From NCBI GenBank assembly GCA_018398805.1, contig JAGFBZ010001895.1, positions 1,106,001 to 1,170,000 of the forward strand: a DNA stretch of 64,000 nucleotides, read 5' to 3'. The position numbers and the translations under genes were made by a program. Under the pieces are notes generated by a model. The model did not search any database, had not been told where the DNA came from, and saw only the letters and a list, made by a program, of their open reading frames with translations. Within the stretch, counting starts at the first letter, position 1. The number at the start of each line of letters is the position of its first letter. This DNA comes from Hirundichthys speculiger. Its lineage: Eukaryota; Chordata; Actinopteri; Beloniformes; Exocoetidae. Positions 10,913-23,142 of this stretch are shown piece after piece.

Positions 10913-11929
10913 CTGCAGCACAGAGAAGGTTGCACAGCAGAATTAGGCGCTCGCATTCCTCAAAACATCTATCATTCGTTGCTCAGGTCGTCAGGTGTAA
11001 TCGATGAGAGAGGAAGCTTGCAGAGTTAGCACATCATGCTCTTCGTTGTGCAATAAAATCATGTTCAAAAGAGCCAGAAAGCCCTGACCTAATATACTGT
11101 AACCCTCAGAGAGGTCCCTTTACTCTTTTAGATATATACCCAACAACAGAGAGGGGACCAGCCTCTGATTAAGAGAAATAAAGACAAAAAAAAAAAAAAA
11201 TCTGTGCAAGATCAGTGAAAGACTTACAAGGTCAAAAAACAAATGTGTGGGATGGGACACACACTGAGAGCCTCAGAGACACTGCTGAGCGTTAATGACA
11301 CTGCTGATGATAGCGTCTACCCCAGTTACACAGAAATGCCTTCCTTATTACTGAACCTGCATATTAGCTTGACATTTTAATTATATGCACTACACTTGGA
11401 GATAGTGCACTAATCTTGCGATGTATAAAAATAAAACCTGATACGATAACATCGTATGAAAACTGTGGACTTTTATAGCATCTTTGATCCTGCATTAAAC
11501 AGTTTTGTCTTGATAAAGATTACACTTACATTTACAGTAATTAAATATCACATGGAAAATTTGTATTTTCTCTCATTCATTTAATTCAAATATATGCATA
11601 ATATTCTTCAGTAGAAAAAGTAAATTGAACTCTTAGAAGCTAGTATTTTTCTTTTTTCAAGACCTAAATCGCAGAGGCAATTTAGAAAACTGTCCACCAG
11701 AATAACATCATGTCCAACATGCTTTCATACTGTAAAACCCAGGATTGATAATTAAATCAATGAGTGCACAACCTCAAACATAACATCTACACCACTTTGA
11801 TTCATGGTTGTTTATGAAGTATACATTAAATTTAATTTACATTTCAGGTCTACAGCACATTAAAAAATAACAACTGAAGAGTTTCAGTTGTTATTTTGCA
11901 TTTTCTAAATTCTGAGCACAGTCTTTACT

Positions 11930-12340
11930 GGGTACCAGTCAGGACGGCAGGTGAGCTGGTCCAGCACCAGCAGCCTCTGCTTCCTCAGCCGGGCCTTTGT
12001 GATGTGTGTAGAGGGAGGTTTTGTTGAAAAACTCAAATATGTGGTGCTGGAGGCAGTGTGCACTGCTTTGAAATATAAATGTACTTTTCTGCTTTAAAGC
12101 TGCCATAAAAGAAGTGTAAATAATCTTTACCAAGGTCATTGATTAAACACCACAGAGCCTGGCTCTTAAGAGTTGTTACTGATAACTGTTTTGGTCTGAA
12201 GCACAAAGCGCACATTTTTCCACAGAAGCTCTGGAATCCAGACTTGTCTGACCACCACACACGTCTTCACAGCGTGACGGTCCATCCCAGATGCCCCTGA
12301 GCCCCGATATGTTGATGCTGCCACTTGACGAGGTTAGCTA
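11930..12340 (-). mobile_element. weak Tc1-like transposon fragment
   Basis: The segment 12190-12300 (TGGTCTGAAGCAC..., TGTCTGACCACCACACACG...) resembles the antisense of the TSDQSKFEVLFG region of fish Tc1-like elements, the same family as 30422-31095. It is heavily diverged, with no intact frame and no ends. Confidence 0.4.
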
Positions 12341-13979
12341 TTCTTTATGAGTTTTTCTTTTTTGCTCTGGAAAGTCTGAAGTGGCATTGTTGAATGGAGA
12401 TTTGTATTGCAGAGCTGGAAAAAGTTTCCCCAAAGTAACTAAAGTTGTTCAGAGATTATGGGTGTCATATAATTTTCTTTTACAGATTCAGTGACTCCTC
12501 CAGTCCCCGAGTCAAAAGAGCTATGACAGTGTTGTAGTATGGCTGTTTTTTTTCCCTCCTTTTTTTTTTTTTTACATTTTTTTGGGGGTTGTACGTCTGA
12601 TTTGTCTGAGAATCTCTGTGTTTGTTTACAATGAATGCTTTTTCCATACCGTCCCAACTGTTTCTGATCTGGGGTTGAAAACTGCATCAGTCTTTACACG
12701 TCTCTGCATGGCATTAACTTCACTTCACACATTTTCAGTTGGAGGAAAAACATTGTTTTTTCTCACCAGTTCTGCTTTAAAGGCCATCACATGGGAGACC
12801 ATTAACACACACACCATCAGCCTCATACTAGCCCGGTGTAAAAGTCAGGTACTCAAGTATGCATCAGGTCATCATATCATCTCGCCTGTGCTTTTACGTG
12901 GGGGTGACCTGGCCACCGGGAAATGCATCCTTCAAGCTTTCTCCGTTGACACGCGCTCTGACTCCGTTTACTATTCCTCCGATCTCCTGGTCCCGTTCTG
13001 GCTGCCACCGTTCCCAGGCTGGCAGCTCGACCATGACCCCCAGTCACAGATGAGCCTGAAAGGAAGTCTAGGATTTCTAAAGGGCAGACGGAAGTGGTGG
13101 GTGCGCGTTTGAGCGATTGGTGAGATGTGCACACACGGAGAGACAGAGGACGTCTGTGCTGTTTTGCAACCATTTTAAACCCTCAGACTATTCCTTTAAA
13201 ACGATTTGAGCTTTTAAAGGAAACCAAAACCAGAAATCCCTGCTGTACGTGCTTCATCAGGCACATACAATGATAAACCTCTTTCTTCTTTTCATGGAGG
13301 TCAGGAATTTTCACTCGTTATGTTGTACTCTCCTCCTCTCATGTTGTGTCCTCTCTTGCTCATTTATACTGGTCATGATGTGCTTTTCCATGTTTGCTGA
13401 CTTAACTAACAGTCATTCAGTGGAGTTGGAGTGACAACAGTCTAATTGGGTGGTTATGATGAATTATTATCTTATGACCAGAAGCACGTTTCTGTAAATA
13501 TGACCCTCGGCCAATAAGTGTATTTACAGTCAACGTGTGGGACAGACATGGCAACAGAAAACGGTCTTATAAACGGCAAGTTTAGCCTTAAGGTGCAGCA
13601 AGAAAGGTCTGCTAAGATGAAAAAGGTTTTTTGTATTTACTGTCGCTGTGAATTGAGTTACCACCACAGGGCGCGGTAAAGTTAGTTTCACATCCGACAT
13701 TCGCTTGTTTTATTTTCTCTTTAAACTTTAATAGCGTCATGAAAACGGCACCAATTTCATCCAGGTTGGTATCATTTTGTAGATATAAGTATGCCAGACA
13801 TTTCACAAGTGTCATCAACCCTTGCTGCTGCCGTGGAGCTTGGGGACCGTCAGCAAATTACTGCGGTCAAGCAGGAGCCCCACAAAATACACTAAGAAGC
13901 TGATGAATTAAGCCCCCAAAAAGTATGGCAGCATTGGTGGACTAAGGTTTTCAAACCAAAGGCTTAAAAAAAAAATAAA

Positions 13980-14040
13980 GCAGATCCCCATGACCCTGTA
14001 TAGGACAAAATGGGCATAGATGATGGATGGATGGAAGACA
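13980..14040. repeat. SINE-type 3' tail fragment
   Basis: GATCCCCATGACCCTGTATA followed by GATGATGGATGGATGGAAG matches the tail of widespread fish SINE/LINE-mobilised repeats (GATCCCCGCGACCCTG...GATGGATGGATGG). No head is attached. Confidence 0.5.
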
Positions 14041-15120
14041 AAAGCTGAAAGTTGAAGAAAGTTCCAACAACACAAGCTCACGTCTGCTGAACTGGAAATA
14101 AACTGTAAATAAACTGTAAATGTGTCTCTCCAGTTGTCAAGTATCACTCAGTTCACTACAATTGGCTTCATGTTAAAAAAGCAATCAGTGCCACTGATTA
14201 TCATTCCAAGAAAGCCTTGACTGTTGGAAACTATGGAGGTAAAGGTAGTTTGGAGACAACATTACTTGCTTTTCTGTTTCTTTGTTGCAGATTCAGTATT
14301 TTACTGCATCTCCTACATCTCCACGGGGTCATTTACAAGAGATGTTGAAGACGTGTCTGGGCAGCAGTCTGGGCTATGTGTCCATGAGCCATTATTTCTG
14401 CCCATGGGCAAGCCTCCAGGAATTCAACCAATCAGAAAACACTTGGACCAAATCAGTTCATTTTCAGGAAGAGCCTCTCCTTGTGGTTTTAGGCCTTTGT
14501 CATTCAGGAATAATTACAGGCTTTTGGAGTCATATGCCGGGTACAAAGCTACTCTAGAGGTACCGAAGATTATAATTAGATGACTAAAAATGAGCATAAT
14601 ATGGCCACTTTAATCAAAAGAACAGATGTATAAGCCTTACACTCCCTCTTTTCCTTCCACAAGCTTGATAATGGATCCCAGAGCTATCTTTATGCAGGGA
14701 TAGCAAAACAACACAGAGGCCACTGAGTACAGACCCAGTTATTCTTATCACCTCTCAGAAATCCGTGCCCAGCTCGGCCAAGTCAATAGACTGGAAGGTG
14801 TCGTCTGTGTGTTAACAGAAGCTGTTTGGACATTGAGGCTCAGTGAGAAAGAGGGACAGCTTTACATGTGGCTCTGATAAGACTTCAGTGATCTCAGAAG
14901 ATTGTGACCAGATATCAGTTCCCACGGCGAAAGCTGGGACTGCTGCTGGTCTGAGAAATTGTTTTACAGGTTGTGAAATGACCTGGACAGAACACGGGGC
15001 CATCTCAAGAGATGCCACGCGCCCGTCTGAAATTGAGATGCTATCTTTGAAATTGCCGGTCAGAAAAATATGTCAACTTTAGCCTGATAAAAATGTTACT
15101 AAACAGGCAGGGAACAGAAG

Positions 15121-15164
15121 GAGAGAGAGAGAGAGAGAGGGAGACAGAGAGGGAGAGGAGACAA
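15121..15164. repeat. GA-rich microsatellite
   Basis: An interrupted (GA)n tract, GAGAGAGAGAGAGAGAGGGA followed by GACAGAGAGGGAGAGGAGAC. Confidence 0.85.
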
Positions 15165-16984
15165 AACAAAAACTAAAACAGGAGTTATTTTTAGAGGAAA
15201 GAAGAAAGGAAAGGAGAAAAAGGGAAAAGCACACAGTGAAAAAATCTCACTTTTTGAGAATGCTTACTTTCCAGGTTTTTTTTCTTCCTGCAGATAAAGT
15301 ACAGACACACACACACTCAGAGACAGACTTGCTTTTATTTAGTTAACTTTCTGCCACTTGCACATATACACTTGAGGATTCTTACTTCTGATGCATCCTC
15401 ATACTAGAGGTTTATTTTCTAACTCCTTTACTACCTCTTGAATATTTACTCATTTCCTGGGCATTTATGAAATGCACAATTATTGTCGCTTTATCTCGTG
15501 TCTCGTTATCAGTTATTGTAGAGACGACTTGTGATAAGCAGGAGCTCGTCCAGAGTAAAATCATTTTGCTGGGAGCAAATTACCATCAGTCTAATGTAGT
15601 CCTGTTATTTATTTGGCCCTGACCTGGTTGGCCTGTCGGCCTCCAGTGAGAGACATAGCTGCCGCTGATTAGTTTGTCTTGGAGGAGTGAACGGTGGTTT
15701 GTTTTGCTGTTTTGCCATTCTGAGCTATTCAGAAACGCCTTTGAAAGGTAGAAAATGCCAGTGGCGTGGTAGAACTTTGTTGCAAGCCCAGACTGAAGCG
15801 CTGTGAAATGATTCCAGACATCACTTCCTCCTGGCAGCAGGTGCCTTCGTGAGACTGGTGGTCACTTAACTCAACGTGGGATAAATCTATCGTTTAGGAG
15901 CTTCTCCTTGGCTGAGTGGTTCGAAGAATGTAACAAATGTTGTTGGGTGAATTTTATTTCAGAGAGCCCGGTCCAGGGGCTGCATTCTTCGGAGGACTGT
16001 GACGGGCCACACCCTCGTAGACTTCAAAGGCTGAGGCCTGTGTTGGCACAATGACATGGCCCAGCCTTTTGGAAAAAATCCTTTTTTATTCCACCAGCCC
16101 TGTCATTCAGCAACGCTGACAGACACAGTTTCCCATCGATCTTGACTGATGTAGCCAGAAATTGCAGTTTTACTTGTGTTGTTATATAATTCATTAGAGG
16201 AAATGGAGACAGTTTATTGCCTCCCTGTAATGGACTGTAGACCTGTCCGTGATGTAGCCCCGCCTCCCGTGCACTGACAAAGAGCACGTTTGTGGGCTGT
16301 GATATAATTGGCCTTATGCAGCCCCCGAATTGGGACATAGCTAGATATGAAGGGACAGAAGAACCCCAAAATCTAAGTTTTCTATCAGTGTACTCCCTTT
16401 ACAAACACTCAACAAAACAAAACTGAAAAGGAAACAATGCTGAAGCTAATCTACAGACATGATGAAATACACCCACACACTGTAAATGTGAAACAGTCAG
16501 TGTTTGAACTATGACTGTCTACCTGTCTAAATCCATCAGTCTCAATGCCAGGAGAGGGGGCTGTGCCACTGCCTGCAGGACCGAGGAGAAAATTAAAACC
16601 CAAATCCTTCAACGTGGCACCCTACAATGATGTAATTGATTTTGCAGGATTTAGATAAACAACAAAGATAGTGCATGCATCTAAGTAGTTGGCTGGAGCG
16701 AGGACTCCACCTCAGCACCGGCCAAAGTTTAAAGAGCGAAATTTATGAGCTGATGAAAGGAGGAAGAGAGACGAAAGCCCTCATCAGCTAACTGTTTTGC
16801 AGTTGAGCGCTCAATGTCACACAGCTGTTTCCAAAGCTGAACGCCAACTGATATCACACTAAGTTAATTAAGTTTCAGTCGGAGATATTGTGGTTTCTGA
16901 TCAGTTTTTGATCTTGAAAAGATAAGGTGCCTATAGCACAATGCATTATATTTATTCTTCCTAAAAAAATGGTCAACCAATCTG

Positions 16985-17500
16985 GCAAGATTCAATTCAG
17001 TTCAGTTCAGTTTTTTTCGTATAGCGTCTGTCACAATGCCAATTGTCTCTAGGCACTTTACAGAGACCCAGAGCATGAGCAAATATCATTAACTAAAATT
17101 ATAATACTAAATCCAAATCAGGGGTAATGGCAAGTAAAAAAAACTCCCACAGCGGGAGAAAAAACCTTTAAGCCAAGCAGTGGCAAGGAAAAACTCCACT
17201 TTGAGGAAGAAACCTTGAGCAGGACCTGGATCATATGGGGGGACCTTCCTGCCGAGGGCCAGCAGAGTAAAGAAAGTAAAAGAGGGGAGACAGGACAGAG
17301 AGAGGATGTAGGACAGAGAGAGGAGAGCACACAAATGACTGAATGAAATGACTATATAAACAGATGCAGGTAGCAGCACTGAGATGAGATGGTCAGAGGA
17401 CTAGGTCGCCGGTCACCTCGCCAACCGCCACCCGAACACATCTACACACACAGGTGGAGGTAAACGTATGGGATGGCCAGAGGAAGAAGATGTCACTTAT
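16985..17500. repeat. dispersed fish repeat, copy 1
   Basis: It begins with reiterated TTCAGTTCAG, then TATAGCGTCTGTCACAATG and GTCTCTAGGCACTTTACAGA, and has an inner GGCAAGGAAAAACTCCACTT and GAGGAAGAAACCTTGAGCAG. The same order of motifs is found at 33822-34600. This is the very common fish repeat with a TTTATTTGTATAGCGCC opening. No coding capacity is visible; the minus-strand ORFs here are by-products. Confidence 0.75.
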
Positions 17501-18897
17501 TTGCTCAGGGGGCTTTAGGCAGCCGTGGAAACAGTTCTCCATTCACTCACTCGTTTCAGCAGCGGTGATGCCGACACGCAGAACACTAGTGAACTTCCAA
17601 GTCTGTTAAACCCAGGACTGTTGACTCCTGGACATTAGTACTTTGACGTGAAAGCCTGAAGCAGCACGGATTAATGGCGCACAATGTCCCACCGCTGAGG
17701 CTTTTAATAATTCACTCAAAAATTGTTGCGTAAAGTGATTCACCTCTGCGAGTAAATTCAGCATAAAGAAACTTAGGCACTCTCACTACAGTGAGGAAAA
17801 AAAGAAAAAAATCCAGAAAGTGTGCCCCCCATCCTCACAGACCACCCTGGCTCATGCTGATGGGTTTTCAGGGACATAAGGGGAGGAAGATCTCAGTAAT
17901 GGCCCCGATGTGAATTATTCAAAGAAGCCGTGGAAACGCGCACACACGTAGAGATGGACATGTACAGCGAGTGGAGAAAGCACTTCAGTGGAGTGATTGA
18001 GAACATGCAACCGGCAGCTTGTGGATCCCCGTGGTGGTCATAACTGAGCGGGGTCAGAGAAGGAGGAAGGTAAAGAAAATGGGGCATCAGGGAAGACAAT
18101 ACATGTGTGCGTGTTCATTGACAGACAGATGAGGATGGAACGAGAGCAAAGAGAGTTATTGACTAAATAGCATTTTTAGCTGACATGCGGAGCGTTGATA
18201 AATAATGGACGGCCCCCCTCAGCACAGAATACTTTCTTGCGGTTACCTCTCTATAAAGAGTCAATAAATAATACTGATGGTGGAAGCTTTTCCCCCTGAC
18301 CCATCCGATTATCATCCACCAGCAAACACTGGTTGAGTTTCATTTATGGACAAAGAGACCAGACACCGGTGCAGGAATTCACTTTGACCTCGGCGTTGTG
18401 TCTGAATGAAAGCTGAGTTCAATACAGTTATACGCCGAAACAAACACTTCCTCACGTTTAATGGGTGTGTTAAATAGAGAACTTAATCTCCTTGTGTTTG
18501 TCTATTATTGTGACTTAGATCAAAGCCAGTCACTTCCAGAGGCTTCACACACTTTTCCTGCCACTGCGTTTGTAAATCTGTCAAGAGTTTTTAATTTGCC
18601 ACGAATGAAAAAAAGTGTTACTTTGAACAGCGGTACATCCAGTGGAAAATCCCCTGATAGCTTCATGGGCTCCTCTGCCAAAAATACAAACAACAACAAC
18701 CAATTTCTTCCCAAAGTGATTATAAAGTCAGCTTTGTTCACGAAGCCAAGGTGAGTCTTCAAGCAGTGAAGGCAGCATGGGACTCACTTCCAGAAATGTT
18801 TAATTTGTCTTTAATGTGTGTGGACTGATTTAAGAACCAATACAGTCACTTATACTGTGAAGCCTCGTCGACAATAAATGAGTTTGACACCTTGACT

Positions 18898-19614
18898 GTG
18901 AAGAACCCAAGGTTCCGACCCGGCTCGAATCGGGTCTCGGTTCCATTCAAAAGACGTGACTCCAGGTTCGGGTCAGAATCGGTACAGTTAGTCTCGGGTC
19001 CGATTGGTGCTCTTTGACAGGCTGGGTGTGTGTTTACTTGAAAGAGGTAAAGATATTGGCGGTGGCAGCCAATGTCAGGACTCAGGCAGTTAAATTAATG
19101 AATGATTATGGCGTGTTTGTCATAAAACTATCGTGTTGCCGTAGCGTGTTAATTAGCGGTTTGCCCGGCAGCTAGCTGTAAAGCACAACGGATCGCTAAC
19201 ATGACAACGCTGGATGAGAGAACATAGTCATGACACGTCCTGACCGGTGTAGGCTATTAGTGTTAGCAGTTGCTACCAATAGCATCTGTATCCACAAAGA
19301 AAATAACGACGTGGATTTATTGTTGTTTACATCACGTAGCCTATGTAGCAACTGAACCGGTAGAAGAAGACAACTTTAGGGAAGAAAATCAAGTTTTATT
19401 CAACTTTTAACATGAGCAACTATGGGCTGTATTGGCCCGGTTCTATTTAGGTAACTCAGTTCGGTTCATGGTCAGAAGCTAAAAACTTGGGTCGGGTCGG
19501 TCCATATATTGTGGGTCCATTCGGGTTTGGACCCCGGACTTATGATAATAGCTCGGGTCGGGTGGGTTTCGGGTCGAATTTTCACCGGTCCATTCGGCTT
19601 TGTGAAGACCTCTA
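18898..19614. mobile_element. GGGTC-rich inverted-repeat element, copy B
   Basis: This is a second copy of the element at 2705-3490, in the same orientation. Shared blocks include TCCATTCAAAAGACGTGACT, GTAAAGATATTGGCGGTGGC and CTTATGATAATAGCTCGGGT. The right end GAAGACCTCTA is intact. The left end lacks the AGAGGTCTTC repeat and starts at GAACCCAAGGTTCCGACC, so it is slightly truncated or deleted. Confidence 0.7.
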
Positions 19615-19712
19615 GTGTGAAGACGCTTTGGCTCAACAGCCTGTATGTGGTTTTGAATGGATGGTTCATGTTCTCAGAGGGAGGATCAAATTACTGATTA
19701 GTTAAATCCCAC

Positions 19713-20771
19713 CAGTGTTGGGCAAGTTCACGTTCTACGTGAACTAGTTAAGTTTATAGTTCACAGAAATTAAAACTAGTTCAGTTCACCATTTCAAAAA
19801 ATGAAATAAATAGTTCATTTTTAGTTATTTTTTCTTATTCTTTTTTAATGTTGCTGCAAGCAGTTGTTTGTCAAATGATTGCCACTGCCCATATACTACA
19901 CCACCACAAACGGTAATTATTTTATCCATTTTATCTGTCGAAAACTATATGTCCAATTCAGAATCCTTAACCAACCAGGGTTCACAATAGCATTAAAGGG
20001 ACAGCTCATATAAAACTGTCATTTCTGTTTCAGCTTCTCTCTACAGTTTATTAAAAATATGAGGAAAAACTTGCTGCCAAATGGTCTTTATTATAAGACA
20101 AAAACAAGACCTTAAGGTGCAAATGTTTTTTTCCCCCATTTCAATATTTTAATCCCCCCCGGGAGTTGGGCCACTCCTCCGACTCTGGGCGACTGCAGCT
20201 TTCATCTTCCTGCTTGTTTTAAACATTTGATGACACAATTGAATCACGGAGTTATAAAAGGACCCAACTCCACTGAGGTATATTTTTCAGGAGAGCATTT
20301 TTTCTCTCCAGGATTTGGGCCGTTCTTCAACTCAAGGCAAAAAACATCACCTTAGTTAACAGCTTTATGAACTGGAGTTGAGCCTTTCTTCAATTAATTT
20401 TGATAGCTCTTAACCTAATGTACAAGATAGGGAGATAACCTGGATTTCGCAAAATCATGTAGTTGGGCCTTTTTGTAATTCCATGATTCAATTGTTAGCG
20501 TGACAGATGCGACAGCCCATGTTGCCATGTTTGACCGCTTTCCGAAGATACATATTAGACTCGTTTGTGGTGTATTTTAAATGGGGTTCGCTAGAAACCT
20601 GGCACGGTTTTGACCATACATGAACTTTGAAAGAGCGTTGTTCTGCCCAAATGAACTCATTCACACATGACGCTAGTCAAGGAGAAAGAGAGAGCGTTCA
20701 GTTCACGTTAGCACAAAATATGAACTAGTTCGTGAATTTTCGTTCAATGAACACGTTCAAGTACAACGCTG
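19713..20771. mobile_element. non-autonomous hAT element with perfect target duplication
   Basis: The left end is CAGTGTTGGGCAAGTTCACG and the right end is the inverse CGTTCAAGTACAACGCTG. The CAG...CTG ends and the AATCCCAC duplication on both sides (19705-19712 and 20772-20779) are diagnostic of hAT transposition. The 1,059-bp interior has many GAACTAGTTC-type motifs near each end and no transposase ORF, so it must have been moved in trans. The exact 8-bp duplication suggests it is younger than its neighbours. Confidence 0.9.
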
Positions 20772-20989
20772 AATCCCACTCAGGACTTTAAGACAAATAG
20801 CACAAAACCACTGAGGTTCCCATCAGTTGGAGTTTCTCTGGAGTGAGCACCGCTCTTATACTTGTCTTTCTTTGCATTTACATATGTGCCACTGTTGCTT
20901 GTCTTCTCTCTCCTGGATTCTGCATTTTTCTCCCAGTGCTCTGTCACCTTGTACCATCAGGGACATCTCTGCATGTTTCTGTCAACTTT

Positions 20990-21185
20990 TCTCTCCCACT
21001 TTCCAGAGACATCCATGTTAGGCTAATTGGTCATTCTATATTGGTTACAGGCCTGAGTGTCCTGGGTACAGCCGGTCCAGGGTGGACCTCACATCTCACA
21101 TTGTGGCAGCTGGGATCACATTCAGTACTGAGCAGGGTAAAGGAGTTGTGTTGAGTGAGGGATAGTGAATGGATGAACCAAAATG
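20990..21185. repeat. SINE-associated repeat fragment
   Basis: CCAGAGACATCCATGTTAGG and CTAATTGGTCATTCTATATT, then CTGGGATCACATTC and a final GAATGGATGAAC. These follow the order of the widespread fish repeat that carries AAAGACATGCATGTTAGGTT ... CAGCTGGGATAGGCTCCAGC ... ATGGATGGATG. It is diverged and has no head. Confidence 0.55.
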
Positions 21186-21754
21186 TGGTCCTAAGAGTCA
21201 ACCTTCTCTAATGTCATCTGAGCTACGGATAGTTTCAAAACAACACTGGCTGACTCCTCCTATCATTTCAAAATCATGAATCCAAAGTTTTCTCTAAAAA
21301 CTATAGAAGTATGATATTTCCGACTGAGGTGGTGACAGAACCAAAGCCGGGAGAAAACGAGACACGAAGCTGGCCTGAAATTCATATATTAAAGTAGCTC
21401 AGGAGTTGAGTCTGGTGAACTCCGGGGAGCAGAACATCAGCTTGGCCAAAAGCCACTTAACAGTGTAAATAATCTGACCCCACAAATAAAGGATGCTGAC
21501 TAAGGCCACAAAAAGGCAGCGTCCGATTATACAATTACAATGATAAATGGGCAGTCTGGGTCTCTCTACATTTTTTTTCTCCTTCACTGTTCCATTTTTC
21601 TGAACAGCAGGTAGTCACTAACTGCAAGAATGACCCAGACTTTATTACCTGCCACTATATTTCTCAGGTTGAGCTTTAATGCCCTCCTGGGCTTTTACCG
21701 TTTCTCATCAGGAAATGGACCGAAGGCTCTAAATTGCTCACAAGCTGAAAACTT

Positions 21755-21850
21755 GTGGCAGCAATGTAGTGCAGCGGTCAACATGTTCTGAGTTTGAATC
21801 CAGTGGTTTTCTGGGGGCTTTCTCTGTGGAGGTATGTGGAGGTACCTCAA
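21755..21850 (+). repeat. tRNA-derived SINE head, degraded
   Basis: GTGGCAGCAATGTAGTGCAG, then CGGTCAACATG and GAGTTTGAATCCAGTGG, mirror the A-box and B-box (GGTTCGAATCC-like) layout of fish tRNA-derived SINEs (GGCGGCACGGTGGTGCAGTGG...). They are followed by the typical GGGGGCTTTCTCTGTGGAGG. It is not a functional tRNA. Confidence 0.55.
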
Positions 21851-22339
21851 ATAGAAGCGGCATTTCTATCAAGTGCTTCAAAATGAACTAGCGTGGGTCA
21901 GCTGGTGTCTAATCCACAAATCAGCATGGCGCATTTGACTGATCTGGGCCCGTGGAAAAGGGCAACTTCAAGCTGGTGCTACGCAAAACTCTTTATAGGA
22001 GTGAATGCGAATTATTCAATTTCAAGCTTGGTATAAAAATGAAGAGAGACAAGTAAATCCTGTGGTGGAGCAACATCCTGCCCACAGTGCGCTCCACCTC
22101 ACGCCTGAGTCGAGCATTGGGTCATGTAGACTGCATATGTCACGGAAAAAGCAAAATGGTTGTTAACGTGTTTTTTATTTTTTTGCCAAGCTTTGCAAAC
22201 TTTTCACAACAAGCCAAATCAACTTTAAAATAAAAATGACTATGCTTCAGGGGTGGCCAACTCTCGAGGACTGGAGTTGGCCACACCTGCTTTATGAGGT
22301 TTATTCACAGTTGTGTATGCCAGCTATCAATCAGAAGAC

Positions 22340-23142
22340 CATGGGCCCGATCCTCCGCCAGATCTGCTAAAGCCGCACTATTAGGGATAGCGGGTAATAG
22401 GAGGGGCGTTCCCCCTCAAAGAACGCAATCTTCCACCTTGCTAAACCCGCTATCCCACCTGCGCTACCAGCTATATTATGCATAGGAGTGGTTAGGGCGT
22501 TCCGCCTGTTAAACTAATCAGTGCGTCAGTAGCCATTGTCTTTAAGAGCAAGTTGCACTATCCGCAAACTGCTATGGAGCGTCTTTTCATCCAGATCAGA
22601 GCAGCTCTCGTGCGCAGCTCATCTGGGACTCTGCTGTAGAGCTTCCTCCTCTTCCTTCCTCCTCCTCCTCCTCTGCACTGATATATACATAAAAATATTC
22701 TTACACAGACAATTCCTTTCGGCTACCTGAAAGTCCCAGATAGTCGGTGCGCTCCCAGTAAAGATGCTCTGGTCGCCTATGGTTTAACTGGCGCGCAAGC
22801 CATGTAAGACCATCTCTGCTATTTTCTCAGGAGTTTTTTCTAGAGGCAGAGCCGTTTGTGCACACCCACATGTGACCAGGTGGATGCACGTTGATGCCAT
22901 TTGGACACGCTCTTGTACGCGCTGACATGCGGATTGCGCAATCCACAACCCGTGATCACAAGATACCGAGTTTGCAGAAATGGCAAAAGACACGCCCATT
23001 GCCACACCTACAATGTGAGTAAGGGAGTCGGCATAACGGGTAGGGCTTTAGGGAGTGGAAGATTGCATTAGCGGTTAGCGGAGGTTCCTAAACTCGCAAT
23101 TTGCAGGTAGCGGCTAGCGGGAAGTGCACGACCGGGCCCATG
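22340..23142. mobile_element. inverted-repeat element, possibly PIF/Harbinger-like
   Basis: The ends are CATGGGCCCG (22340-22349) and CGGGCCCATG (23133-23142). Further in, CGCAATCTTCCACC near the left is mirrored by AGTGGAAGATTGCA near the right, and CTAAACCCGCTATCCC is loosely mirrored by a CTAAAGCCCTACCCG-like segment on the other strand. So the inverted repeats are long and patchy. GGGCC ends suggest PIF/Harbinger, but the flanking three bases fit poorly with a TWA duplication. There is no transposase ORF. Confidence 0.55.

Noticed and set aside
12582..13112. 176-codon plus-strand ORF
   Set aside because: No recognisable domain, no splice context and no conserved motif. It has a composition typical of chance ORFs in intronic DNA.
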